NCBI GenBank assembly: GCA_963693315.1
Contig: OY856188.1
Coordinates: forward strand, 151,178,518-151,242,517
Reading direction: 5' to 3'
Origin: Diogma glabrata
Lineage: Eukaryota > Arthropoda > Insecta > Diptera > Cylindrotomidae
Length of the DNA: 64,000 nt
Part shown: in pieces, positions 11,392 through 21,494 of the stretch
How positions within the stretch are numbered: the stretch's first letter is position 1
Layout of the letters: every line of letters begins with the position of its first letter
Translations under genes and position numbers: made by a program
The notes under the pieces: model-generated
The model's input: the letters and a program-made list of their open reading frames with translations, nothing else
Databases searched by the model: none
What the model was told of the DNA's origin: nothing

Positions 11392-12705
11392 AATATGCCC
11401 TGGAAAGAGTTAATTACCTGCTCTGTATGAACCTAGCGATTCGAATGTGATGTACCGCCACCCAATCTGGTATCAACTTTTACTTCCTATTGTATTTTGC
11501 CTGTGTTTAATATTCTTAAAGCTTTCTTTAAAAGGTAAGTTTAGCGTCGTTCAGAAATTTGGTTAGTATATGATATTCGTCGAGGTTGCCCTCACTTAAT
11601 ATTTTTTGTAAAGGTTTGTTTGATAGTATTTTGTATTTTAATCTAAATCTGTCAAATTTCTTGCACTTTTCAATCCAATGTATAGCATCCTCTAGCACTC
11701 CACATACTTCGCATGTTAATTGTTATCATCCGCTTGTTTAATTAATTTAAGGAATTTTTTGTCGAACGTATGGTTGGTTCGCAGTCTGATTAAGGATTTG
11801 ATATTGCCTGAGTTCAAAGCAGATTTTTTGAACCAATTGTTGGGACCAGTAATTCCGTTGATGTTAGATCTATGGGTAAATCCCTTTTGTAAGGTTTTTT
11901 CTAAAAATTCTTTATTCCAGTCGTTATATAACGCCTCTTTTAGGTTTCTTGAGCAATCCTCCATTGTTAATTCCAGAAGTAATGCAGCACCTGTGGTAGC
12001 TCCTGTTTTGGCAGCGGTGTCTGCTAGCTCGTTTCCAGCTATTCCTACATGACTTGGTATCCATAGAATATGGGTCTTATAGCTACGAGTGACTATACTG
12101 TTGAGAATCTTGTTTTCGTATAGTTTGTCATTCCTATACTGCTTATTGTATTTTTTAATGCCAAACATGCACTCAGCGAGTCAGTTATGATGTTTAAAGT
12201 GTCCGAGGGTAGGTATCTGTCTTCTTCTATAGCTAATTTAATGGTGACAGTTTCTAATGTTTTTATAGATAAGTTTTCCTCTACCTTAAATGATTTAGTG
12301 TTATAATTCTTCGTGTTATTTAACCCGATCGATACCTTTACCTTCTGTGGATATGGATGCATCAGTGAATATTAAATTGTTAGATTTTAAATTTTTAATC
12401 GTTTCTGAGGCAATTATATTAGCTTCTGTACTATACGGGGGTGATTTAAGAATTTTATGACTGAGGCTGGTGTTGATTTCTAATTTTTCTTTCAGAGTGT
12501 CTACTTTCCAACTTTTTTTTACTTTAGTAGCGAGGTTATCCAATATCGTATGATACTTTTCATAAATATGTGTGAGCGTACTATAGCATTTTCCTAATAG
12601 ATAGTCTTTATATATATCTGTGTTGTGGAATTTTTGTTTTATACAATATATTTACCCATTGATTGATCTAATTTTAGATTTATTGTGAGTTCACCGGCTT
12701 CAGCT
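11392..12705 (-). pseudogene. LINE-I RNase H and 3' end
   Basis: Minus-strand coding in several frames. From the 5' side: the RT tail (AEAGEL, 12664-12703), a spacer, a TDAS motif (first RNase H acidic residue, about 12376), IITDSLSACLAL at about 12173, then the strong RNase H motif LWIPSHVGIAGNELADTAAK at about 12010-12070. After a frameshift near 11716 a C-terminal CCHC motif follows (CEVCGVLEDAIHWIEKC, about 11660-11712), as in I and R1-type ORF2 ends. At least two frameshifts lie within. The last 300 bases at the left are probably 3' UTR. Confidence 0.8.
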
Positions 12706-13486
12706 TGTAGAGGTTAATGTATTTAAATATAAATAATTAATCTCTCCAAATGATCAGTTACTCATGACATCAACCATCCAAACATTGATCGATGAACAAC
12801 ACATTATAGCGCTAAACGATTAATTAAATAATTAATTAATCTGCTAGAAAAACGAACCAATGCAAAATAGATCGAATTACGTTCAATGGATTTCATTGCC
12901 ATTTTTAATTGACATAAATGATTGTAAAAATTATAGAAAAAACTTTCACATTATCTCGGCACGTTCGTGATAGCTAATCACAATTAAATTTGTAATAATC
13001 CTGTGGATTTCAATTACCAAATTTATAATCAGTGCATTCTAAATTGTTTAAATTTAATTTCTAAATTGTATAAATTTAAATACTAAATTGTGTTACATTA
13101 TATATTTGTAAATAAAAAACTTTATAACAAAGATAGCTAATGTGTAACAGTGGCTGCGTTTAGACCACAGCTAAATTAGCATTGCTATATGCAAATGACA
13201 ATTGTAACAACGGTATAAACGCGACAAGGTTATAACTCAGCCAGCTAATTTAGCACTGATAATTTAGCAGTGCTACAATAATAGCAAAGCTAACTAGCTG
13301 CGGTATGAACCGTTTACAATTCTTCAAACGTCAATTTTTTATATTCCGACATACTTTTTGTCATTTGGGAATAATTTGTATGGTTAGTGTGTGTATACAT
13401 TTGCAATTTTATTTATTTTTTACTTGTTAAATTTTTGTGTTATGTGTGTTTTGTGTTTAAAAATAGTTTAATTTTAGGAAACTATA

Positions 13487-14283
13487 ATGGAGAAAAGAAA
13501 GAAATCGTCCAATTGGCTCCACAGTGAAATAAATTTATTATTAGACATAATGCTCGAAAAAGAGGTTATGAAGATGTTCGATGACAAAAAAACCAGAACA
13601 TCTGAGATTTATAAAATAATAAGCGATGAATTGAGAAATTTGGGATACGACCGGGATGAATCACAAATACAATATAAATTTGTTAAATTAAAAACAAATT
13701 ATTTGAAACAAATAAACAACAATAAAAAAAGTGGACATCACAGAGAAGACGATCAATTTTACGACAATATTTCGCAGCTTTTACAGAATCGTCCAGCAGC
13801 AGCCTTTCGTGCTAGTGGATTTGATTCAAGTAGCAGTAAGTACTTATTAAACTTATTTATATGTATATAGTTATCTTATTAAACTTTTTTTAAAGTTCAC
13901 GAACCACTGCTATCTACTAGTAGTACTGAGATTTATGAAGATATCGAGCAAACTTCGTATACAAACAGTAGCATTTCTGTGCAGTCCCCATCTAGTTCAA
14001 AGGATAATGGTCCTACATCTAAAAGAGGTAAGGAATCTTCAAAATTCATACATATAACAAACAACATATATACACTATATTTTTTAAAATTTTATTTTTT
14101 GTAGCACGTACAAGTTATCGAGCTGTAGTCACGTCACTTACATCCGATTTAAAAAAAAGTATCGCTGATGAAACCAAGAAAACTATTCAAGCTTTGGAGA
14201 AGTTAGTTGCAAAAGGACGATCAAAAGTTCCAGGTAGAAATGCAGCAGAAGGATCAGGATTTCGTGATAGAATTATTCAATAA
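13487..14283 (+). CDS. Harbinger Myb/SANT-like DNA-binding protein
   Basis: A three-exon model, 13487-13835, 13896-14027 and 14105-14283, gives an uninterrupted protein of 219 residues. Both introns have GT..AG ends (GTAAGT and GTAAGG donors; TTTTTTTAAAG and TTTTTTGTAG acceptors) and codon phase is kept at both. Residues about 5-95 form a trihelix/MADF-like Myb domain (SNWLHSEINLLLDIMLE, then QIQYKFVKLKTNYLK). The C-terminal part is helical and charged (LKKSIADETKKTIQALEKLV), a likely partner-binding segment. In PIF/Harbinger elements this protein binds the transposase and brings it to the termini. The start follows TATA and is the first ATG of the open frame. It faces the transposase gene tail to tail, with about 230 bases between the stops. 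Confidence 0.88.
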
Positions 14284-14512
14284 TTCTGCAAGTACATCCA
14301 ATAATATACGTTTACCTGTATATTATATTGATGAATAATGACCACTTGTTTGGACTGAATTGTTATATTATTTTAAATACAAGCATATATGTGATTAATT
14401 GAAATATTGTCTTCAAAAAGGTACAAAAATGAATTTAATAAATGTACTAGTTAATTTTTATTTACCAAACAGTTCAAATTTTTATTAAATTGGTACAAAT
14501 TAAATATTTATA

Positions 14513-15585
14513 TTACGTATGTATATTTTCTTGATAAAGTTTGTTCGCTATTGCATTTCTCACTGCTTCTGCTGCTGGCCATAAGGTTTCTATCGGTTCC
14601 AAATTGTCCATAGAGCTGTTTATATTACTATTAATTTCATCGGTATTCATCTGTGTTACTAATTCGTCCCTCATGATATTGTGCAACGTACAACATGCTG
14701 CAACAACGAGTGGCATAAAATTTGAAGCAATTTCAGAACGGCGTGATAAAATTCTCCAACATTTTTTTAAAATGCCAAAAGCTTGCTCCACTTTGACCTT
14801 TCCTCGATTCAACCGTTGATTATATATATATTTCCTCATCTCTAAACCAGTTCCAGGAAAATCTTTCAAAATCCACGGAAGAAGGGGATACGCTGGATCG
14901 CCTAGCAATAAATATGGGATATTTATGCCTTCGATGAAATAACTGGATTTAGGAAAAATATCATCATGACGCTGATACAGTTCAGATCCCTTTAGTACCA
15001 CGGAGTCGTGCACATTCCCCGGGAATTTGCAAGAAATATCTAAAAAACTGTAACAATAATTACGTATTTAATGTTATTAAAATCAACTTGTTTAATTTTA
15101 ATTTTATATGTACCAATAATTATGGTCAACTACAGCTTGCAATACTATTGATGTAAATCCTTTTCTGTTAATAAAATCTTTGCTACCTTCAAGTGGAGCA
15201 GTTACTGGGATGTGGCTACAATCAATTGCTCCTAATATATTTTTAATTCCAGTGATTTTAAAAAATTCTGTTGATATAAGCTGTTCTTCTCCTGAACTTG
15301 GCATTTTAATATGAAGCGGCGTCAAAAGCTTTATAATAGCTGAAATTACTTCGTGGAAATATTTATGTACGGTAGATTTGCCAAAACCGAAAACATTCCC
15401 AATGACCTGATACTCACTGCAACTTTTTAATTTATATAAGGTTACAGCAACCTTTTCTTCAACCGTTGCTTGTTTTTGGTTACCAGAGAGAGGATTTGGT
15501 TTCGGCTCTAAATCTGACCTCAAAGCGTCACATATATAGTTGAATTTCCCACGCGAAATTCTAAATTCTGGGAAAACCTTTGATT
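14513..15585 (-). CDS. Harbinger DDE transposase (HARBI1-like nuclease)
   Basis: Minus strand, at least two exons. The upstream exon runs leftwards from about 15585 (FRISRGKFNYIC region, then the methionine at 15523) to a GT donor at about 15111, with GAIDCSHIPV holding the first catalytic aspartate. A 50-60 base intron ends in TTACAG near 15053. The second exon holds LLGDPAYPLLPWI (second aspartate, about 14897-14935) and VKVEQAFGILKKCWRIL (catalytic glutamate, about 14756-14806), ending at 14513. These are the conserved DDE_4 motifs of PIF/Harbinger transposases. Upstream of 15585 the frame meets a stop (TAA near 15594), while another frame encodes plausible N-terminal sequence to about 15690, so either a further exon or a frameshift lies there. 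If a frameshift, the copy is inactive. Confidence 0.88.
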
Positions 15586-16059
15586 ATTGGTTTTTTGTAA
15601 AATATCACTTCCCACGTCAGGGGCGCGGTAGTAAGCCTTTAATGTTCGATGACGCGGTAAATATATGTCTAGGGCTCGATTAATTGTAGCAACTAGTTTT
15701 CGAACCGTCTGAATCCAACTTTTTATGATAATTCTAAAAGTGTTTTTAATTTAATCATTTAAATTAAGAAAGAAATATACTCGTATTATGTAGGTATATA
15801 TTAAATTTTCAAAATACATACCTGCTTTTTCTATTTATTCCACTTTTATGCTATCTGATAGCTCTATTCCGTCGGTTTTTAAATATAATAATTTTTTTTT
15901 TTCGAACGTTCATATTTAATTTGTCGTCATTTGACGTTGATGTCCACATACGATATGAACCTTAGCTAAATTACTTTGACGTTTATAGCATTGCTAATTT
16001 AGCTGAGGTCTAAACGCAGCCAGTGATTACTAAAACATTACATATATTTACAATTAACA

Positions 16060-17159
16060 TTGGTGACCTTCGGCTACGGTTTTTACCGAAAGCAAAGTAC
16101 ACGCTTTTTACTACTTTCATATAACCTGGTACATGGAGTATCAGGTTTAAGGGTACGTACCTATATATATTATAGATTATCAAAAATTTTGTTTCGCTTA
16201 TAACCATTTTATTATTTTTGGGTACTCATAATAATAATAATCTCACTGGAAGTGCCACGTACAGAATCATCATCATTAACCGTTAAGTTGTACGGTTGAG
16301 ATAAAAATCAACAGTTAATAAAATAAGCACAGCTATAAATTTTTATTACCAAATCAACAAAACCAATAATACATATTATCAAAAGAAAACTACCGTAAAA
16401 TTATCAACACCGCCAACAATACTATTGTCAAGGAAAATATTTTTTGTTACGAATCATCATTGCAAATAATTATCAACCAACATTTTGAAATCAACTTTAA
16501 AATAATCAAGATTTTTTTTTCATTTTGTCATTGAATCATCTTACAATAACTTTAACATCTGACAATCAATTTGTTTGTCTAAATATATACTCAACTGGAA
16601 TACAAAATTTCTACTGGATTGTCAAAATTTTAAACATATCAACATTTACTAAAATCAAAAAAAACCATAGGAAGACATCAGTGGAATCACCAGTCAATTC
16701 ACAGATAAATATTTTTATTATATTATTATTTTTTTTTATTTCGATTTAATTTTTCTTTATTATTTAAGTAACGTAAAATTTCATAACATCAAAAAATTTA
16801 AATTATTTTTTTTTAAAAAAAAATTTTTTTCGTATATTATTTTATTATTCTTCATTATTCATATAAATATATATATACATACATATAATAATATTTAATT
16901 TTCATACTATATTCATATTAATTTACATTCGTAAATACATACTTTCTATTTTTGTGAATAATTGAAATCCAACAAGGAATATTATTGCGCTGTTCACTGT
17001 TTCGGGAATATAATAATAGATATATATTACGGCTTACGAGCATCAATTGCTACAAACGTGTTTACAATCTACAATCGAATATCCGTTTTACCGGTTACTT
17101 TATTTTATTTTTTTTTTCATTATTTAATATAAACATTTTTAACGTTGATATTGTTAAAA
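16060..17159 (+). other. Gypsy-1 primer-binding site and 5' leader
   Basis: TTGGTGACCTTCGG follows the LTR end and is a plausible PBS (TGG start). The rest, about 1.1 kb to the Gag start, is very AT-rich with no coding region I would support. Confidence 0.6.
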
Positions 17160-18073
17160 ATGGGAAATCCGAACAACGACATGGACACATCGGACGCAAA
17201 ACCAGGGGGATCAGCAGAAGTTTCCGCTTCTCAGGGTGTGAGACTACCAATGTTTTGGCCACACAACGCAAGGACTTGGTTTTTGCAGGCAGATGTACAA
17301 TCAACAAGGTTATTAGCGATAGCCAGAAATTTGGCTTAACCATAGCATCTTTGTCACCTGATATATGCGAAACTATCCTCGATATACTCGAAAACCCACC
17401 TGAAGCCGATCGTTACACAACATTAAAAACAGCTTTAATAGAACGTAATTCCATCTCGGAAGAAAAAAAATTGGAAGCACTCCTCGATAAGTCGGTTATT
17501 GGCGACAGAAAGCCATCTGAAGTGTTTCGGCAAATTAAAGGTTTAGCTGGAACAAGGTTTTCGGAACAAGTTCTACAATCACTATGGATTCGCAAGCTTC
17601 CTGAGTTCATACGTATAGCTTTGGTACCACTAAAAGAAGGCCGTACCTCCGAAGAACTAGCTAAAATGGCCGATAAGCTAAACGAAGCAGTATCGGCTTC
17701 GAACTCAGTGAATGCAATGTCACGCCAATCACGGTCAACCGAAAAATTCGATTTTCAGGGTCCTAATAGAAACCGTCGTGGTAGTCACCAGTCACGATCA
17801 CGCGGAACGAGCTTAGAACAGCGCATGTCTCGAATGGAACAAATTCTTACACGATTGTCCACTCAATTGAGAGGTCGCTCTACGAGCCGAAGATTTTCTT
17901 CACACTCTAGAGACCGTAGCAATTCTCACTCTCGTGTAGGACGAAACAAGCAACGATACTGTTGGTTTCATCGTAGACATGGCGATCGCGCAGAGCACTG
18001 CAAGCTACCGCGTGAACATCCAAAAGCAATGAAGCCATCAGCTTCAGAAAAACTGGAAAATGACCCAAACTAA
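17160..18073 (+). pseudogene. Gypsy-1 Gag, frameshifted
   Basis: The reading starts at ATG 17160 (MGNPNNDMDTSD) and passes through the Gypsy Gag entry sequence VRLPMFWPHNARTWFLQAD. It then loses frame near 17310; the next frame continues with SDSQKFGLTIASLSPD and runs to a stop at 18071-18073. The middle region (RQIKGLAGTRFSEQVLQSLW and PEFIRIALVPL) matches the capsid-like core of arthropod Gypsy Gags. An Arg/Ser-rich segment follows, and the end has a degenerate knuckle-like CWFHRRHGDRAEHC. The long in-frame extension upstream of 17160 in the second frame is not considered coding. Confidence 0.82.
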
Positions 18074-18108
18074 GAGGTATTGCGGTCGAAGCGACGGACC
18101 ACAAAAAT

Positions 18109-18330
18109 ATTAACTATAGTCGCCTTTTTATAAAAGATACCAAAAATAACCTTACATTTCTAATCGATACTGGCGCAGATCTCTCTGTTGTTCCATTTCG
18201 CAATTTTTACACTTACAATTGCCGAATAAACCCAGATCTTACATTGTCAGCTGCCAATGGCACTATAATAAACACATATGGTAGCAAATTACTTCAGGTA
18301 AATATTGGACTCATGCTTTTATACTAGCTG
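18109..18330 (+). pseudogene. Gypsy-1 protease segment, frameshifted
   Basis: In a third frame between Gag and pol, sequence reads RLFIKDTKNNLTFLIDTGAD, with the retropepsin active-site DTGA at 18166-18177 and flap-like AANGTIINTYG downstream. The frame closes near 18328, while the pol frame takes over from about 18306 ([21 protein letters not shown]), so a one-base indel separates protease from RT. Confidence 0.8.
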
Positions 18331-20927
18331 AAGTGAACCGTCCAATAATCGGGGCTGATTTCCTAGGTAAATTTGGACTCCTTGTCGATCTCAAACGTCA
18401 GAAGCTGATTGATCCAGCAACTCAGCTGTCAATCAATGCTTCAATGGTTCAAGTTGACACTCCAACTCCGATCCATTATACAATCGACAACGGGTATGGC
18501 ACGCTCCTAAAGAAATTTCCTTCTTTAACAGCGCCACCAAATTACAACTTACCGGTCAAACATAATGTGGTACATCACATTGTTACCACTGGGCACTTGC
18601 CTGTATCAAGACCACGCAGATTAGACCCCATACGTCAAAAAGCTGCATTTATGGAATTTCAACATATGGTTGAATTAAGTATCTGTCGGCCTTCTGCTTC
18701 TTCTATTTCATGTCCGCTTCACATGGTTCGGAAGAAAGATCTCGACTGGAGATCATGTGGAGACTATCGCAGATTCAACGCGGTCACTATTCCTGATCGC
18801 TATCCGATACCGCACATACAAAACTTTTCAATGAACTTGTATGGTTGCAAAATTTTCTCCAAGATAGATCTTGTCAGAGCTTATCATCTCATTCCGGTTG
18901 CGAATGAAGATATTCATAAGACTGCAATTACCACTCCATTTGGCTTCTTCGAATTCACTCGAATGCCATTTGGCTTACGTAATGCTGCACAAACGTTTCA
19001 GCGTTTCATCAACGAAATCGTTCGAGATTTAGACTTCGTATTCGTCTATATCGACGATATCTTAGTGGCATCAATAAATGAGGAACAACACAAACTTCAT
19101 CTGGAACAACTCTTCCAGAAACTTAGCGAGTTTGGTGTTCATATAAAGAGTTCAAAACGCGTCTTTGGAGTAAACACTCTCGAATTCCTCAGCCACACGA
19201 TAACACCTAATGGTATTCTGCCTTCTCAAGAACGAATTAATGCCATTACGGAGTTTCCAGCACCAACATCAAGCAAACGTATTCAGCAATTCGTCGGTAT
19301 GATAAACTATTATCATAGATTCATACCGAAACTAGCTGAAACGCTCGCCCCAATTCATACTCACTTGGCCGCTTTACTAAAAAAGCCCAAGACTCTGAAA
19401 AATTTTACTTGGCCAAACGAATGTCAACTCGCATTCACTAAGCTAAAAACTGAATTGGGAAATATCACGTTGTTAGTACATCCACGTAACGATTCTAAAT
19501 ACAGTATCACTATGGATGCATCGAACATTGCTGTCGGAGCAGTGTTACAACAACGTAATAATGATTGTTGGGAACCACTGGGATTTTTCTCGAAGAAACT
19601 TACAGATGCTGAAATTAAGTATTCTGCATTCGATCGAGAGCTGCTCGCAATTTACCTAGCTTTAAAACACTTCAGGTATTTTGTCGAAGGTCGTGAATTC
19701 ACTATTTACACCGACCATAAGCCTCTCACACGTGCAATACAGTCTAAAACTGAACGAAATCCAAGGCAATCTCGCCATTTAGATTTCATAAGTCAATTTA
19801 CTACCGATATCCAACATGTGCAAGGTAAAGATAACACTGTCGCCGATGCATTATCTCGTGCATCCGACAGCGAAACTGCATCAGTTGAGACACACTTCAA
19901 CTACGATGCTATCATCGCCGCACAAAAAGCAGACTTAGAACTTCAGAATTTACTTTCTGGTTCCGTATGTCACGCTAGTTCATCAATGAAACTAGAGCTT
20001 TTTAAACTTCCAGGTTTCGAAATAGTATGCGACACAAAAAGTCCAAGTGGACAATTCGAAATGCCACAATCTCGATTCGAACACATCCATATAGATATCG
20101 TAGGACCGCTTCCTTCGTCTAATGGATGTTCTTATATTTTAACTTGCGTTGATCGATTCACTCGATGGCCAGAAGCTTTTACTATGTCTGACATGTCCGC
20201 TGCTACCATAGCCACGACATTTGTGAATAATTACGTATCACGATTTGGTTTTCCATTGCACATCACAACTGATCAGGGAACACAATTCGAGTCAAAACTC
20301 TTTTCTGAATTAACGAAACTTTTAGGCTCACATCGGATACGTACAACGGCCTATCATCCGCAAGCGAACGGGATGGTAGAACGTTTTCATCGACAGCTAA
20401 AAGCTGCACTTATAGCCAGAGGCAACACTACTCAGTGGAGCTCCGAAATACCAATCATTCTTTTAGGTATTCGAGCTACAGTGAAAGAAGATCTGAAGTG
20501 CTCACCCGCAGAACTTGTCTACGGACAAACACTGAAACTGCCCGGTGAATTCTTCGTTGAAAATCTTCTTTCACAGCAGCCTACTCATGATACAGTTATT
20601 GATCAACTTCGCAATACAATGCAAAACATAATCCCAACTGCCACTCGGCAGAATAAACAAACCGATATATTTGTTCCAAAGTCGCTAGAAACCTGCGACT
20701 ACGTTTTCGTCAGGGTTGATAGAGTACGTACAGGTCTGCAATCTCCATATGAAGGTCCATACAAAGTCATACGCCGATTACGAAAACAGTTCGTATTATC
20801 AATCAAAGGCAAACAACAATCTGTCTCTATCGACAGATTAAAGCCAGCGTATGGTATCCTGTGTTCAGCTGATCGTGTACCAGCTCCTCGAACACACAAA
20901 GCTGTTCATTTCGAACAAACACACTAA
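18306..20927 (+). CDS. Gypsy-1 pol: RT, RNase H, integrase
   Basis: Open for over 860 codons; the codons before 18333 belong to the same frame. It starts with the protease C-terminus ([15 protein letters not shown]). [50 protein letters not shown] and the catalytic FVYIDDIL at about 19042-19065. RNase [33 protein letters not shown] and TVADALSR. Integrase: [17 protein letters not shown] and NGMVERFHR give the DDE triad, and a C-terminal [10 protein letters not shown] segment is present. The H2C2 zinc-binding domain that should precede HIDIVGPLP is absent: [11 protein letters not shown] joins almost directly to [18 protein letters not shown] near 20045-20065, an in-frame deletion of roughly 75-85 residues judged against the family. 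Confidence 0.9.
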   Translation, partial: WTHAFILAEVNRPIIGADFLGKFGLLVDLKRQKLIDPATQLSINASMVQVDTPTPIHYTIDNGYGTLLKKFPSLTAPPNYNLPVKHNVVHHIVTTGHLPVSRPRRLDPIRQKAAFMEFQHMVELSICRPSASSISCPLHMVRKKDLDWRSCGDYRRFNAVTIPDRYPIPHIQNFSMNLYGCKIFSKIDLVRAYHLIPVANEDIHKTAITTPFGFFEFTRMPFGLRNAAQTFQRFINEIVRDLDFVFVYIDDILVASINEEQHKLHLEQLFQKLSEFGVHIKSSKRVFGVNTLEFLSHTITPNGILPSQERINAITEFPAPTSSKRIQQFVGMINYYHRFIPKLAETLAPIHTHLAALLKKPKTLKNFTWPNECQLAFTKLKTELGNITLLVHPRNDSKYSITMDASNIAVGAVLQQRNNDCWEPLGFFSKKLTDAEIKYSAFDRELLAIYLALKHFRYFVEGREFTIYTDHKPLTRAIQSKTERNPRQSRHLDFISQFTTDIQHVQGKDNTVADALSRASDSETASVETHFNYDAIIAAQKADLELQNLLSGSVCHASSSMKLELFKLPGFEIVCDTKSPSGQFEMPQSRFEHIHIDIVGPLPSSNGCSYILTCVDRFTRWPEAFTMSDMSAATIATTFVNNYVSRFGFPLHITTDQGTQFESKLFSELTKLLGSHRIRTTAYHPQANGMVERFHRQLKAALIARGNTTQWSSEIPIILLGIRATVKEDLKCSPAELVYGQTLKLPGEFFVENLLSQQPTHDTVIDQLRNTMQNIIPTATRQNKQTDIFVPKSLETCDYVFVRVDRVRTGLQSPYEGPYKVIRRLRKQFVLSIKGKQQSVSIDRLKPAYGILCSADRVPAPRTHKAVHFEQTH

Positions 20928-20955
20928 GCGGGGTTTTCATCTACGAGCGGGGTAC

Positions 20956-21334
20956 TGTAGAGGTTAATGTATTAAATAATTAATTAATCTGCTAGAAAAA
21001 CGAACCAATGCAAAATAGATCGAATTGCGTTCAATGGATTTCATTGCCATTTTTAATTGACATAAATGATTGTAAAAATTATAGAAAAAACTTTCACTTT
21101 ATCTCGGCACGTTCGTGATAGCTAATCACAATTAAATTTATAATAATCCTGTGGATTTCAATTACCAAATTTATAATCAGTGCATTCTAAATTGTTTAAA
21201 TTTAATTTCTAAATTGTATAAATTTAAATGCTAAATTGTGTTACATTATATATTTGTAAATAAAAAACTTTATAACAAAGATAGCTAATGTGTAACAGTG
21301 ATTACTAAAACATTACATATATTTACAATTAACA
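20956..21334 (+). repeat. Gypsy-1 3' LTR
   Basis: 379 bases, TGTAGAGG to AATTAACA, preceded by a purine-rich GAGCGGGGTAC that fits a polypurine tract and followed by the AGCT duplication. It preserves the empty site for the Harbinger insertion in the 5' LTR. Confidence 0.92.
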
Positions 21335-21338
21335 AGCT

Positions 21339-21379
21339 ATTATAGCTGTGATAGGGGTGCTTGGCGTAAGGCCTAGGCA
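21339..21379 (-). pseudogene. LINE-I fragment between Gypsy-1 and hAT
   Basis: Forty-one bases of LINE-I coding (minus strand LTPSTPITAIIA), left between two insertions. The last eight bases, CCTAGGCA, are the left copy of the hAT duplication. The reading joins 37010 on one side and 12705 on the other. Confidence 0.85.
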
Positions 21380-21494
21380 CAGTGGCGTAGCTAGCATGGG
21401 TGGCACCCGGGGCGGATATTGTGGTGTCACCCCAAAAATTAAAACTGTCAATAATAATAAAAAGCCGATAAACGTAATTTATAATTTTTTTTAA

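Larger units (their letters stand above)
13152..16021. mobile_element. PIF/Harbinger DNA transposon, nearly complete
   Basis: It is 2870 bases long. Terminal inverted repeats are about 38 bases with two mismatches, beginning GGCTGCGTTTAGACC. It is flanked by a three-base AGT duplication (13149-13151 and 16022-16024), and the empty site is seen in the 3' LTR of Gypsy-1 (about 21297-21300). It carries the two convergent genes typical of the superfamily: a Myb/SANT-like DNA-binding protein on the plus strand and a DDE nuclease on the minus strand. Repeated AGCTAAATTAGC-like motifs lie just inside both ends and may be protein-binding sites. Confidence 0.95.
12706..16059 (+). repeat. Gypsy-1 5' LTR, interrupted by Harbinger
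   Basis: LTR sequence occupies 12706-13151 and 16025-16059. Between them is the Harbinger with its second AGT. The pieces align to the 3' LTR at 20956-21334, apart from about 99 extra bases near the start. Confidence 0.92.
12706..21334 (+). mobile_element. Gypsy-1: Ty3/Gypsy retrotransposon
   Basis: LTRs start TGTAGAGG and end AATTAACA, with a four-base duplication AGCT at 12702-12705 and 21335-21338. It is inserted in LINE-I coding. Internal order is Gag, protease, RT, RNase H, integrase. The 5' LTR is split by a Harbinger element. The 3' LTR lacks about 99 bases present near the start of the 5' LTR. Gag and the protease/pol junction carry frameshifts, and the integrase has lost its zinc-binding part, so the copy is defective. 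Confidence 0.93.

Noticed and set aside
11720..12052. 110-codon plus-strand frame
   Set aside because: It is the antisense shadow of the LINE-I RNase H region, which has clear motifs on the minus strand.
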